DNA of 64,000 nucleotides from Lachnospiraceae bacterium. GTDB taxonomy: Bacteria; Bacillota; Clostridia; Lachnospirales; Lachnospiraceae. The notes under the pieces are model-generated. The model searched no databases and was not told where the DNA came from. It saw nothing but the letters and a program-made list of their open reading frames with translations. The stretch lies in contig CAJTFL010000003.1 in the NCBI GenBank assembly GCA_910575565.1, positions 1 to 64,000 on the forward strand, in the 5' to 3' direction. Shown here in pieces: positions 6,626-16,238 of the stretch. Numbering within the stretch: the first letter of the stretch is position 1; the number at the start of each line of letters is the position of its first letter. Made by a program: the position numbers and the translations under genes.

Positions 6626-8281
6626 TTATTCTGTTGCCGCTGGTATCTCCCCGACAAAGTTATAAATGATTTTGATTTCCTGAAACTTCTCCCCGTCAAC
6701 CTTTTTCACCTCCCCCACCAGAATCCGGCTGATAAGGCGGTTTAAGATACCCTCGTCCAGTTCCCGGACTGCGGCGTACTGCCGGATTTCCCGGATAAAG
6801 GTACGGACATCTCTTTCCTGCTCATTGGAGCGGCGCAGGGAGAGTGTCAATTCTTTTAGCTGCTTCTGGTTTTCCTCCTGTTCCCGCTCCATTGCCGCCG
6901 TCATCTTCACAAACCGCTGCTCCGACAGGATTCCCTTCGCCTTGTCGGTATACAGGTTCAGGAACATATCATCAATTTCCCGGTTCCTTGCTTCCAGCCG
7001 CTCCCGTTCCTTCTCCATCTCCGAAGCGTCCGCCAGATACCGCCGCTCCATGCGGCTGCTAATCCGCTGGTAGAACGATTCCACGTCTTTCAACGCCATT
7101 GCCGCAAGTTCCTGAATATCCTTCAATACAAGGTTATATAAATCCCTTGCTTCCACTTTGTGGCTGGTGCAGGCGTTTTTTCCCAGCCGGTTATAGGTCT
7201 GGCAGATATAATACGCCTTGTCTATCGGCTCCCGTTCCTCGCCGGTAAAGCGGTTCTTCCCGGTTCTGCCTACCTTCTCATAGCGTACCTGCATGGACTT
7301 CCCGCAGGTGGCGCAGTAGATAATGCCGTGGAACAGGTTATAGAAGGGGCAGGCGTTCCCCTCCATGATGGGAGGGCGGCGGTCAATCAGTTCCTGCACC
7401 TTCTCCCAGTCCTCCGGGCTTACGATGGCTTCATGGCAGCCTTCAAGGACTTCCCATTCCTCACGGGGGATGATGTCATAGGTGTTGGAGCGGATTCCTT
7501 TCTGGTGCGTCCGGCAGACAAGATGTGCGCCTTTGTAAAATGGGTTCCGCAGGATATGGCTAATCCTTGCGCTCCCCCACGAATAATAATTCACGTCACA
7601 TTCCGTATTGCTTTTTACCCGTGTGATGGGGATTTTATCCTCCAACAGTTGTTTGGCTATCCGCATACACCCCCAGCCGTTTAAGGCAAGGTCATAGATT
7701 TTACGGATAGCCGGCGCAGTGTCCGGGTCAAGGATAAGGTGTCCCCTTTCCTCCGGGTCACGCATCAGGCCAAGGGGCGGCTGCCCGCCGCCAAACTTCC
7801 CCTGGCGGGAGCGTGTCATGCGCCCGGCAAGCACTTTCTTTGAAATATCCCGGCTGTATATGTCATTCAGGATATTTTTGAACGGCGTAATGTCCATCTC
7901 CTGACGGGTCAGGCTGTCCACGCCGTCCGTGACCGCTATATACCTTACATTGTGTTTCGGGAAAAAGATTTCGATATAACTGCCCGCTTCAATATAGTTC
8001 CTCCCAAGCCTTGAAAGGTCTTTGGTTATCACGCAGCCCACCTTCCCCGCTTCAATGTCGGCAATCAGACGCTTAAACGAAGGGCGGTTGAAATTCCTTC
8101 CCGTATACCCGTCGTCCACGTAATACTCGTACCGGGGCATACCGTTCTTTTCAGCGTAATCTTTGAGCATAAGTTTCTGGTTCGAGATGCTCATGCTTTC
8201 ATTCTGGCTGCCGTCATCAAGGGAAATCCTGCAATAGAGGGCGGTTATTTTCTGATTCGATAGATGATTTTTCCTGCTCAT
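6626..8281 (-). CDS. Large serine recombinase (TnpX/TndX-like) 1
   Basis: A 551-residue large serine recombinase that would excise and integrate its element at short att sites. Order: resolvase domain (~12-150) with the nucleophile in LYCRIS and DLSRLGRNYIEAG; recombinase domain (~170-280); zinc ribbon with CATC and CQTYNRLGKNAC (~320-390); long coiled coil (~400-490); C-terminal DUF4368-like tail. Length is normal. A 57-residue protein lies just upstream. It is distinct from the second recombinase at 12513-14135, so it defines a separate element whose other parts (VapE-like gene, fragments) are decayed. Catalytic residues appear intact. Confidence 0.93.
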   Translation of the reverse strand: MSRKNHLSNQKITALYCRISLDDGSQNESMSISNQKLMLKDYAEKNGMPRYEYYVDDGYTGRNFNRPSFKRLIADIEAGKVGCVITKDLSRLGRNYIEAGSYIEIFFPKHNVRYIAVTDGVDSLTRQEMDITPFKNILNDIYSRDISKKVLAGRMTRSRQGKFGGGQPPLGLMRDPEERGHLILDPDTAPAIRKIYDLALNGWGCMRIAKQLLEDKIPITRVKSNTECDVNYYSWGSARISHILRNPFYKGAHLVCRTHQKGIRSNTYDIIPREEWEVLEGCHEAIVSPEDWEKVQELIDRRPPIMEGNACPFYNLFHGIIYCATCGKSMQVRYEKVGRTGKNRFTGEEREPIDKAYYICQTYNRLGKNACTSHKVEARDLYNLVLKDIQELAAMALKDVESFYQRISSRMERRYLADASEMEKERERLEARNREIDDMFLNLYTDKAKGILSEQRFVKMTAAMEREQEENQKQLKELTLSLRRSNEQERDVRTFIREIRQYAAVRELDEGILNRLISRILVGEVKKVDGEKFQEIKIIYNFVGEIPAATE

Positions 8282-8389
8282 AGGCTTCTCCTTCTATGAA
8301 CAGGGACACGATACTATGATAATACCATGCCCCCGCCATTCTTTCAACTGTTTTATGCCGGATTTCCGTTTTTTCTCCGGTTCCGTCCT

Positions 8390-8563
8390 TTAGCTGGCTT
8401 GCCGTTTTTGCCATTCCTCAAACTGTTCACAGGTCTGCCGTTCAATAAGCTGCTCAAAGGCTTCCCGCATGGTCTGGCTTCCCGCAAACTCACGGGAAAC
8501 GATAAACTGTACTTTTTTATTTTCCTTCCGGTTCTGCGCCGGATAATCTGCCTGTTTTGCCAT
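8390..8563 (-). CDS. Small conserved element protein upstream of recombinase
   Basis: A 57-residue protein (MAKQADYPAQNRKENKKVQF...). The start at 8563 is chosen because GGAGG is 8 nt upstream; ATG at 8569 overlaps that site. It contains VQFIVSREFAGSQTMREAFE and ends EEWQKRQAS. Short ORFs of this sort commonly precede serine recombinases in Firmicute ICEs, where they are annotated as hypothetical; this one is not the TnpW type seen at 14265. The role may be recombination-directionality or regulation, which is a guess. Confidence 0.6.
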   Translation of the reverse strand: MAKQADYPAQNRKENKKVQFIVSREFAGSQTMREAFEQLIERQTCEQFEEWQKRQAS

Positions 8564-8841
8564 ATGCATTTCCCTCCATAAAGATACCCGGAGCGTTTCC
8601 GTCCGGGTGTGATAGTGTGGACTGCCGGGCAGGTGGGAGCCTGACAACGGGGTCTGACAACGGACGTTAAAAAACCCCGCACACAAAACCCGGCTTTCCG
8701 TTTTCTGTTCTGATTGATTTTCTTTCTGTTTTTCCGTTGCTTTCGTTGTCAGGGAAAGAAAAAGCCCTGAAAAACGGCATTTGTCAGGCGGCTTCCCGGC
8801 AACGGGCTTGACAACGGGAGGGGCAACCAGCCGACAACCGG

Positions 8842-10300
8842 CTACGGTTTTCCCCCTTCCAGCCATTCCTCCGGCAGCCCAAGCTGGACGGCTTCCCCTT
8901 CGGGCAAAGGCTGGAAACCTGATTTTCCATGCCCTCCGTTGTCAGGCGGCTCCACCCGTTCCCAACCCTTCTGCCGGTTATAGGGCGAGGGGAAATGCCG
9001 GGGATTCTCAAAGGCTTTCCAGCCCGCCGCATAGTTCTTCATGATGGAATTAATATCACGGATATCATACTGTTTTGGTTCCTCATAAGCCGGGTGTCCC
9101 AGCCCTTCATGGTAGATTTGCAGGGAGCATACCATCTTCCCGCCGTACCCGTCCAAGAAGTTCAGAATCCGGGTGGCGAGGGTGTCCTCCGGCATGAATG
9201 GCCGTTGGTGTTCTTTCAGATACCGCTCCATTGCTGGGCTTAGTTTCAGCTTTACATCGCCTTTCCGGTAAACCTCCATGACCTCCGCCCACATCTGCCC
9301 GATGTAGGCTCTGGAAGCGGCTTCATCTTCCAGAATGTGAACCTCCGCCGCTTCCGCCTGCACCTGCACCGGCAGGAAACGCCGGTTCCCGGTTCGGTCA
9401 AGGGGCAGGAAGTCCAGCGTGTTGGAAGTTCCGGCAAACACGCACTGCCGCTTATGGTCTTTTGGGTGGACTTCATAAGGGGCTTTGTAGGTTTCCTTCT
9501 GGCGGCTCAAAAAGGACTTAATATCCTCAATGCTCTTTGCGTTCGCCGTGGCAATCATTTCCGACATTTCAATAATCCAATGCCCTTGCAGCTTCCGGTA
9601 TACGTTATCATCGTCTAACTTCCGCAGGTCATCGGAAAACCACTCATCACGGACAGCAAGGAACCGGAAGAAGGTGGACTTCCCGGCTCCCTGACCGCCC
9701 ACCAGACAGAGCATGACCTCAAACTTTGTCCCCGGCTTGAATACCCGTGCCACCGCCCCCAGCATGAACAGCAGGAGGACTTCGTAATTGTAATCGCTCA
9801 CCTCCGCACCGAGGAAATGGCGCAGGGCATAGCGCACCCGCTCCGTCCCGTCCCATTGCAGGCTGTTCAGGTAATCACGGACAGGGTGATACCGGTATTC
9901 ATTGGCGGCTACCTTGATAGCCACCTCAATCCGCTTCTCTGATGTCAGCCCGTAGTGTTCCTCCAAATACAGAACTAAATATTAAATATCCACGTCCGTC
10001 AGCCGGTTCCCGTCCCGATACCAGCCAAGGGGCTTCACAATGTCAACCCGGTCAGTCAGGAGGTTGCTGCTGAACGCCCCTCGAAGCAGCGGGTCATGCA
10101 AAAACACCGCCCTGTAATTCCCCGGCGTGTTGGCGGTCTGCCCCTTCTGGGTGGTTTCCAGCATCTGCCGGACTTCCCCCACCGTCTTTTCACCGTCCAT
10201 GCTGTCTACGGCTGTTCCCACGGCTTGCCTGACCTCTGGCGGCAAACTTTGATACCCTCCGCTCAATCCGTTCCACCTCCTTGTTGATTCTATCCGGCAT
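8842..10300 (-). pseudogene. VapE-type primase/helicase gene, broken
   Basis: The 3' 374 codons encode a virulence-associated-protein-E (PF05272) domain with Walker A CLVGGQGAGKSTFF and FAGTSNTLDFLPLDRTGNRR, typical of ICE and prophage replication helicases. Upstream the same frame continues as NRLTDVDI, a TAA stop (around 9980), then YLVLYLEEHYGL; homologues read through here, so this is a nonsense mutation. A further frame change is likely near 10255, where ERIERR and YQSLPPEVRQAV lie in different frames. The 5' end is lost at a junction near 10300, where an unrelated plus-strand fragment begins. A residual protein could start at 9966. Confidence 0.75.
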
Positions 10301-10678
10301 GAAATCATTGAACGCCACCGTCCCGGTGAAGATGACCCATATCTGAAAGTGCTGCAAGCCGCCCATGTGACGGATGATGAATATTTCAGCCGTATGGTGC
10401 TGGACGATATAAACCTGATTATCCGCGACATCCGGGAAGCTCATAAAAACGACAGCGAGAGCGCGCCCCAGACCACGGTTGCCGATGAACTGAAAGAAAA
10501 TCTGGACGCGGTGGAAAATTTCAAGGGCAGCCGTCAGGAGAAGCTGGTGTTTCTTTATTGCAAGCAGCTCGGTATCAACTATAAAAATCTGTCGGAAGAA
10601 GAATTTCGCTGGTTTATCCGTATTCTTCAAAAGTCAAAGAAAATGGGTACGCCTATCAATCAGAGAAAAAAACGGTAA
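10301..10678 (+). pseudogene. 5'-truncated gene fragment of unknown family
   Basis: An open plus-strand frame (from about 10255, with no convincing start) encodes IIERHRPGEDDPYLKVLQAA, then a helical stretch ending MGTPINQRKKR. It reads like the C-terminal ~120 residues of a larger cytoplasmic protein and contains FLYCKQLGINYKNLSEEEF. I do not recognise the family. It abuts the VapE remnant head to head, so both 5' ends were probably lost in one recombination. Confidence 0.5.
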
Positions 10679-10883
10679 AATAATCGCTGGGGCATGGTTG
10701 TTTTTTGCTTCCCATGTAACAACATTTGTGCTGTGATTATCTAATCAAATTTTTCTTATACTTTTTTACAATAGATATTTTTGCTCTATATTTGACCTCT
10801 ACTGGACAAATAGGCAGAAAAACAATGAAGCAGCCACAGATAGAGTTCCTCTGTTAGTGGCTACCTTTTACTCCAAAAAGAAG

Positions 10884-10910
10884 AGAGTGGAATTCAAAGA
10901 ATTCCACTCT
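10884..10910 (-). terminator. Terminator of the secreted/membrane protein pair
   Basis: A perfect 12-bp inverted repeat (AGAGTGGAATTC, 3-nt loop) followed on the minus strand by TCTTTTT, 25 bp downstream of the membrane protein stop codon. Confidence 0.75.
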
Positions 10911-10935
10911 AATTATTGATAAAATTTTTGTATTA

Positions 10936-11226
10936 TTAGATAAAGTATCCAAAATACTGCATCAGTGCCAAAAAACCTAAAAACAAATTGATTATAAATA
11001 ATACGCCAAACAATAACACCAAAACAGCATTAAAAATCTTTATGCTATTAGATTTTGCTTCTTTATAACTTAAACACCCATTAACAATCCACAATAGAAG
11101 CAATGGATTCCATCCTAAAATTGGAATTAAAAATGCCAATCCAAATGAAATTCCTATAAATAAAACATATCGACGATCCGGATTTAAAATCCATTTTCTG
11201 AGAAACAGTTGCAGTTGTTTCTTCAT
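10936..11226 (-). CDS. Small integral membrane protein
   Basis: A 96-residue protein with a basic N-terminus, then two to three predicted membrane helices (RYVLFIGISFGLAFLIPILG, PLLLLWIVNGCLSY, and FNAVLVLLFGVLFIINLFLG). The family is unknown. Its ATG overlaps the stop of the upstream secreted-protein gene by 4 nt, so translation is coupled and the two products probably act together at the cell surface. It is AT-rich compared with the adjacent recombinase and mobilization genes, consistent with cargo. A role as immunity or accessory partner of the secreted protein is possible but not shown. Confidence 0.6.
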   Translation of the reverse strand: MKKQLQLFLRKWILNPDRRYVLFIGISFGLAFLIPILGWNPLLLLWIVNGCLSYKEAKSNSIKIFNAVLVLLFGVLFIINLFLGFLALMQYFGYFI

Positions 11227-11918
11227 ACTTCAATCGTGAAATTCGATACATTAGTAAACGGTCCGAGCGTACCTGTTACGTAATCAACTCCCGGAATAGG
11301 GCAACTAACAGTATGTGTTGTTGTGACAGTAAACGAAGCCGAAGTTTTGTTGCTATTGATAGCTGGCTTTGTAGTCCTTATGCTATCCAAACTTCCAGAA
11401 AAAAGTGCTCCTAAATCACTAAAAGACACATTTATAGTAGGAGATGGAAAATCAATAATCTCATTTGTAGAATCTTGATATCCATATGAGCCAGTAGCAG
11501 TAACAACTAAATACCAACTTTTACCATCATAAGGGAAGCCATTTTGTTTAACCAAATGGACTACACTTTCTTCATACTGAGGGTGCAAAACTGTGCGAGT
11601 CGTTACATCTGGAACAATATTCTTATGTCCAGTCAATTGAGAAATTCCTTCTTTAAAACATCCAGATAAAATAGCATCATAATTTCCACTTTGGTAAATT
11701 GCATTATATCTTGTTAAAAAGCTATTTGTTATGTCTATTCCGTTAGCGTTATATACTTCACCTTTTCCCTCAAATACTTGGTCACACACCCTCTTAAAAT
11801 CAGCACTGGCAACAGGAACCTCTCTTTCATCAACTGATGAAGCGAAAGCCGTTGTGCTGAAACTGAATATCAAACACAAAGTCAAAAACATCGCAAATAA
11901 TTTTTTCATTTTCGCCAT
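11223..11918 (-). CDS. Secreted protein of unknown function
   Basis: A 231-residue protein with a clear Sec signal peptide (KKLFAMFLTLCLIFSFSTTA, cleavage likely after AFA). There is no lipobox or anchor. The mature part has two cysteines (RVCDQVFEG and LSGCFKEG) plus a third near the C-terminus (TVSCPIPG). It ends in a Thr/Ser-rich beta segment (KTSASFTVTTTHTVSCPIPG). The start at 11918 follows AAGGAG. It is coupled to the downstream membrane protein. I do not recognise the family. An adhesin-like, pheromone-like or antagonistic role would all be guesses. Confidence 0.62.
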   Translation of the reverse strand: MAKMKKLFAMFLTLCLIFSFSTTAFASSVDEREVPVASADFKRVCDQVFEGKGEVYNANGIDITNSFLTRYNAIYQSGNYDAILSGCFKEGISQLTGHKNIVPDVTTRTVLHPQYEESVVHLVKQNGFPYDGKSWYLVVTATGSYGYQDSTNEIIDFPSPTINVSFSDLGALFSGSLDSIRTTKPAINSNKTSASFTVTTTHTVSCPIPGVDYVTGTLGPFTNVSNFTIEV

Positions 11919-12053
11919 AAAAAAACTCCTTATTTTGTAGAAAAGTTTGTGTGGTTCCTTTTAAATAATAGCATAATTGTGCGAAATATTCAAGTTATTT
12001 TTTGAATAATTATAATTATTGTTTATATCCAACAAAATTTTATAATTATGTAT

Positions 12054-12257
12054 CTACTCCCGTTCTAACTCTATCACATCTGAAATATCACAATTTAGAG
12101 TTTCACAAATCTTTGTCAGCGTTTCCATGCTGATATGCTTTCCCTTTCCCATGTTGGCAATCATATTTGTGGTAAGACCGGCAGCCAGCCGTAAATCCTC
12201 TTTCCGCATATTGCGTTCTATCAGCGTATGCCATAGCGGTTTGTAGCTTATATACAT
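12054..12257 (-). CDS. Cro/CI-type HTH regulator
   Basis: A 67-residue helix-turn-helix protein (HTH_26/HTH_3). The segment LIERNMRKEDLRLAAGLTTN followed by MIANMGKGKHISMETLTKIC shows the full HTH, with the C-terminal CDISDVIELERE typical of small YozG-like regulators. It probably represses element genes. It lies on the same strand as, and downstream of, the serine recombinase at 12513, so it may be the last gene of the mobilizable element or belong to the adjacent cargo. The 255 bp between them hold no other gene I can support. Confidence 0.85.
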   Translation of the reverse strand: MYISYKPLWHTLIERNMRKEDLRLAAGLTTNMIANMGKGKHISMETLTKICETLNCDISDVIELERE

Positions 12258-12512
12258 CTATCAGCCTGCCTTTCTCCCCGTGTCGGGGGCTTTTGTACTC
12301 ATTATACCATTGGACTTGCTAAACCACAAACATTTCTTGACCGCTCGCCGGTTCTGTCTGGATTGTGCTTTTCCTTTCCGCTTTTTGATTACATCTAATT
12401 AGCCATGAACTGCTTCATGCCATGGCTCTTTGCTCATGTGAGATAAAGAAGTAAAAGAAGTGTAAAAAATTTTGCCGTTCCCTGTCCGGCTGACTGCCGG
12501 ACGGGTCGGGCT

Positions 12513-14135
12513 TTAGTCGGGCAATTCTACCTTGCCGACAAAAGAGTAATAGATTTCGATTTCCTGTCTGCGGAGCTTCCCCCGGCGTTTCCCGTCAAGG
12601 GCTTCCGATTCGTGGATAACGATTTTCTCCACAAACTCCCGTAACAGGGTAGGGGTGAGTTCCTCAAAGCTGGTGTACTTGCGTACCACTTTCATAAACT
12701 TTTCAGCGTTTGCCGTGGCTTCCAGCGTCTTGGAAAGCTCGCTCTGCAAGGCGGCGGCTTTCTCTTTCAGTTCCTTTTGCTCGGCTTCGTAGTCTGCCGA
12801 AAGCTCCGTGAAACGCTCGTCCGATATGCGCCCCGTCACGCTGTCCTCATACAGCCGCTTGAAGATGGCGGAGAGTTCCGCAATCCTTTTTTCCGCCGCT
12901 TCCAGCTCTTTCTTCTTGGCGGCGTTCCGGCGTTTGCTCCCGTCCTCGGTCTGCTCGGTCAACAGCTTCATAAACCGGGCTTCATGCTTGGCGGCGTAGC
13001 TGGTGACTTTCCGTAGGTTCTCGGTCACTCCCTCGGTCAAGAGGTCGGTGCGGATAAAGTGCGCCGTACAGTCTGCCGTGCGCTTCTTGTAGCTGCCGCA
13101 TATGTAGCAGTCCTGCCGCCGTTTGTCCGTCTGGTATCTCTGCTGGTACATGACGCTGCCGCAATCGGCACAAAAGAGTATGCCGGAGAACAAACCCACT
13201 TCATCATAGCGGTTGGGGCGTTTGCGCTGCTTGCGTAGCTCCTGCACACGCTCCCATGTTTCCCGGTCAATGATTGCTTCGTGGTGGTTCTCAAAGATTG
13301 CCTGTTTTTCCACGGGGTTCTCTTTGCTCTGCTTCACCTTGTAGGACACTTTCTCGGTCTTGAAGTTCACAAGGCAGCCCGTGTATTCCCGGTTTTCAAG
13401 GATATGCGCCACGGTGTTTGTCGCCCACCTGCACTCATAGCCGGGGTGGTAGCGGCGGGTTCTCCCTGTCCGGCGGTATTCCAGTGTTCCCGGCGTGGGG
13501 ATTTGCTGTTCCGCAAGCATACGGGCTATCTTGGTCGGTCCGTTCCCGGCAAGGCAAAGGCTGTATATCTGCTTCACCACGGGGGCGGCTTCCCCGTCAA
13601 TGATGAAATTTTCGTCCTCGTCCATGAGGTAGCCGTACACGGGCTTGCTTGTGACGGGCTTCCCGCTCATTCCTTTTGACCGCTTCACGGCTCTGATTTT
13701 TTTGCTCGTATCTCTCACCAGCCATTCGTTAAAAATGTTACGCAAGGGGGCAAAATCGTTGTCGCCCTGTGCGCTGTCTACTCCGTCATTGATTGCAATG
13801 AAACGGACGCCGTTCTGTGGGAAAATCATTTCCGTGTACATTCCCACTTGCAGATAGTTTCGCCCTAACCGTGACATATCTTTTACGATAACCGTTCCCA
13901 CAAGCCCCGCTTCAATGTCGGCAAGCATGGACTGGAAGCCGGGTCTTTGGAAATTTGCCCCGGAGAATCCGTCGTCCGTGTACCATTTGAGGTTGGAAAA
14001 GCCGTTCTGTTTTGCGTAGGCTTCCAGAATCCGCTTCTGGTTGCTTATGGAGTTGGATTCGCCTTGAAGCGTGTCCTCGTGCGACAATCTCGGATAAAGG
14101 GCGGTAATGAGTTTTTGGGTGGTCTGTCTTGGCAT
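12513..14135 (-). CDS. Large serine recombinase (TndX-like) 2
   Basis: A 540-residue large serine recombinase, likely the integrase/excisionase of the mobilizable element running to ~22712. N-terminal resolvase domain: YPRLSHED carries the nucleophilic Ser, with VKDMSRLGRNYLQVG. Recombinase domain ~170-290. Zinc ribbon LFCADCGSVM and CYICGSYKKRTADC (~320-375), coiled coil ~390-480, C-terminal IEIYYSFVGKVELPD. The usual Cys/Ala two before the active-site Arg is Pro here (LYPRLS), as I recall in many gut-Firmicute relatives. Intact and of normal length. TnpW and transfer genes follow on its right in the same orientation. Confidence 0.95.
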   Translation of the reverse strand: MPRQTTQKLITALYPRLSHEDTLQGESNSISNQKRILEAYAKQNGFSNLKWYTDDGFSGANFQRPGFQSMLADIEAGLVGTVIVKDMSRLGRNYLQVGMYTEMIFPQNGVRFIAINDGVDSAQGDNDFAPLRNIFNEWLVRDTSKKIRAVKRSKGMSGKPVTSKPVYGYLMDEDENFIIDGEAAPVVKQIYSLCLAGNGPTKIARMLAEQQIPTPGTLEYRRTGRTRRYHPGYECRWATNTVAHILENREYTGCLVNFKTEKVSYKVKQSKENPVEKQAIFENHHEAIIDRETWERVQELRKQRKRPNRYDEVGLFSGILFCADCGSVMYQQRYQTDKRRQDCYICGSYKKRTADCTAHFIRTDLLTEGVTENLRKVTSYAAKHEARFMKLLTEQTEDGSKRRNAAKKKELEAAEKRIAELSAIFKRLYEDSVTGRISDERFTELSADYEAEQKELKEKAAALQSELSKTLEATANAEKFMKVVRKYTSFEELTPTLLREFVEKIVIHESEALDGKRRGKLRRQEIEIYYSFVGKVELPD

Positions 14136-14264
14136 AATGTCCTCCGTTTCCGACAGCCAGCCCCACTATTCCGTAAGTTTATCATACCACATGGGGCGGC
14201 TGTCTGTACAGTCTTTTTTGCTTCTTTACCGCCCGTCAAAATGACGGTTTTTATCTGCGGGTTG

Positions 14265-14462
14265 TCATGCGCTGTAAATCGGCTTGTGTCCGGCTGCGCT
14301 TTCGGCTTCCAGCACTTTCATCATCTTGTCGGCGGCGGTGGCGGTCGTGCCTTGCTTGAAGTAGCCGGAAACCACAAGGACGGTGTTCCCCCGGCGTACC
14401 TCGGTCACGCAATCCGGGCGGCGGGCGGTAGTGGCGGTGCTTCTGTTGGGGGTGTCGGTCAT
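14265..14462 (-). CDS. tnpW: TnpW-family transposon protein
   Basis: A 65-residue protein with the TnpW-like core VRRGNTVLVVSGYFKQGTTA, then TAADKMMKVLEAE, as found between the recombinase and replication genes of Tn4451-like elements. Function is unproven; a role in recombination or regulation is assumed from position. Its ATG overlaps the stop of the upstream ATPase gene (ATGA), so it is co-translated with it. Confidence 0.85.
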   Translation of the reverse strand: MTDTPNRSTATTARRPDCVTEVRRGNTVLVVSGYFKQGTTATAADKMMKVLEAESAAGHKPIYSA

Positions 14463-15310
14463 AGGCTCTCCTTTCTGTTCAGCAGCGTTTTAAGCTGTTC
14501 CATTTTCTCCCTTGCTCTGGCTTTTCTGAAATTCTCCCCGGTAATGCGAACGGGGGTACACATTTCTGTAAGGCGGTCATAAATGCGGGCGTGGGCGGTG
14601 TCCTCCGGGTTCTGCAATTCCTCCAGCGTCAAATTTGTTGTGACAATCAGCGGCTTTCTGCTGCGGTATCGGCTGTCAATCACGTTGTAAACCTGTTCAA
14701 GCCCGTATTCCGTGCCACGCTCCATGCCGAAATCGTCAAGGATAAGCAGAGGGAAGCTGCAAAGACGGGCTATGTATTCGTTGCGGTCTTTGAAATTGGC
14801 GGCAAGGTCATTGAGGATAAGGGCAAAGTTTGTCATGCACACGGAAACTTCTTTCTCCATGAGGGCGTTGGCGATACACCCGGCGAAATAGCTTTTGCCT
14901 GTGCCTACCATGCCCCATAACAGATAGCCGATATTCCCGGCTTTCATTTCCTCCCAACACTCTACATAAGCATGGGCTTTGTGCATTTGGGGGCATTTCC
15001 CGTTGTCGTTTTCAAACGTCCATTCCCGCATAGCCGGGTCTGTAAATCCCTTTCGTTTCAGCCGTTCCACTTCCTCCCGGTGCTTGTATTCCCGGTGGCT
15101 GGCTTCCAGCGTTTCCCGGCGTTTTCTCTGGCAGCCACATTCTTTGGGGTGGCGGTCACGTCCGAAAAAGGTCTTACCCTCCGGGAAGTAGGCTTCTTTG
15201 GGCTGGCGGCAGCTCCCGCAATATAAAAGCCCGTCCTCGCCCGTGTAGTCCTCCGGCTCTGCTTCCTGTGCCGTGGCAAGCCGGAAAATGGCGTTATCGT
15301 AATCACTCAT
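14459..15310 (-). CDS. DnaC/IstB-like ATPase (helicase loader)
   Basis: A 283-residue AAA+ protein. The N-terminal ~70 residues carry a putative zinc site (YCGSCRQPKEAYF and HPKECGCQRKRRE). Then come Walker A LLWGMVGTGKSYFAG and Walker B FPLLILDDFGMERG, with sensor-like VTTNLTLEEL. By analogy with DnaC and IstB it would load a replicative helicase during autonomous replication of the excised element. The start at 15310 is preferred over 15331 because AAGGAGGAAG lies just upstream. It follows the RepA_N gene in the same direction, making a replication cassette. Confidence 0.9.
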   Translation of the reverse strand: MSDYDNAIFRLATAQEAEPEDYTGEDGLLYCGSCRQPKEAYFPEGKTFFGRDRHPKECGCQRKRRETLEASHREYKHREEVERLKRKGFTDPAMREWTFENDNGKCPQMHKAHAYVECWEEMKAGNIGYLLWGMVGTGKSYFAGCIANALMEKEVSVCMTNFALILNDLAANFKDRNEYIARLCSFPLLILDDFGMERGTEYGLEQVYNVIDSRYRSRKPLIVTTNLTLEELQNPEDTAHARIYDRLTEMCTPVRITGENFRKARAREKMEQLKTLLNRKESL

Positions 15311-15372
15311 AAAATCTTCCTCCTTGTTCATGGTCTTTTACGCCCTGTTTACGGGGCGTTGTGTCTATGCGG

Positions 15373-16137
15373 TCAAAGGCTCTCGCCCTCCTTGTAGGAA
15401 TAATCGGGGATTCCTTTCTTTCCTGTGCCTTTCCTGTCACGTTTTGCCCACATACGGACAGCTGCGGCATGGTTGGTGTACACTTTCCCGTAGGCGGCTA
15501 TGTACTCGCTCAATTCCTCAATGAACCGTTCCAGCCTGTCCGGGTATTCCCCTTTCAGCTCCGCATACTCGGATTCGGAGAGGAAAAGGTTTTTATATCT
15601 GCCAAAGGGTGCGGGCTGCTCCCCACTCACTCCTTTTCGTTGGTTCTCTTTTAGTTGGTTTATAGTAAGTTGGTTAGGGGTCGGTTTTCCGTCCAACGCA
15701 AAGGTCGGTTTTCCGCCCTTATGAGGGTCGCTTTTCCGGCTATCAGAGGGTCGGTTTTCCGGCTGTATGGCTGTCATATGGTCGGAAAACTGTACCACTG
15801 GCATTTGCGGTATTTTTATATAAAGGCGGTTCGGTGCGGAGAAGCCCCGGCGTTCCCTCACCAGAAGCCCGGCAGCGTCCAGCTCGTTCAGTGCGCTTTT
15901 TATGGCGGTGCTGCCTTTATCCAGCATTTCCGTTATCTCCGAAACGGGATAGACAATATACGTCCTGCCCTCGCTGTCCTGCCAGCCGTTCTTCTGTGAG
16001 AGGGTGGAACGGTCAAGAAGCAGCCCATAGAGCAGCCTTGCAGTATGTGACAAGTCCATTTTCAGCAGAAAATAGGGATAGGGCAGAAAACGGGGCAATA
16101 TGGTGTCGGCTGTGATGTATTCGGTTATGGTTCTCAC
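15373..16137 (-). CDS. RepA_N-family replication initiator
   Basis: A 254-residue protein with a PF06970-type N-terminus: FLPYPYFLLKMDLSHTARLL and YGLLLDRSTLSQKNGW, then a winged-helix segment (VSEITEMLDKGSTAIKSALN). The linker is Arg/Lys/Pro-rich and the C-terminal domain (SEYAELKGEYPDRLERFIEE) is DnaD-like. It probably binds the element's origin and starts replication after excision. RepA_N initiators usually bind iterons within or near their genes; the AAGTTTGGATTT repeats at 22240-22712 are a candidate distant target. The helicase-loader gene is immediately downstream. Confidence 0.88.
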   Translation of the reverse strand: MRTITEYITADTILPRFLPYPYFLLKMDLSHTARLLYGLLLDRSTLSQKNGWQDSEGRTYIVYPVSEITEMLDKGSTAIKSALNELDAAGLLVRERRGFSAPNRLYIKIPQMPVVQFSDHMTAIQPENRPSDSRKSDPHKGGKPTFALDGKPTPNQLTINQLKENQRKGVSGEQPAPFGRYKNLFLSESEYAELKGEYPDRLERFIEELSEYIAAYGKVYTNHAAAVRMWAKRDRKGTGKKGIPDYSYKEGESL

Positions 16138-16238
16138 CTCCTGTCTGTGGCTTCTTGTTACGCAGTTAAAACGGCATTTTCGGGGGTAAAGGATAAATGT
16201 ATCGGCTACCTGTTGAGGGCGGTCAAAAAAGCCTTGAT

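Noticed and set aside
8217..8414. 65-codon minus-strand frame between the small protein and the serine recombinase.
   Set aside because: It overlaps both neighbours in another frame, has no Shine-Dalgarno and no recognisable motif.
10190..10630. 146-codon minus-strand frame opposite the 10301-10678 fragment.
   Set aside because: It is mostly the antisense of the plus-strand fragment; only its last part touches the VapE remnant.
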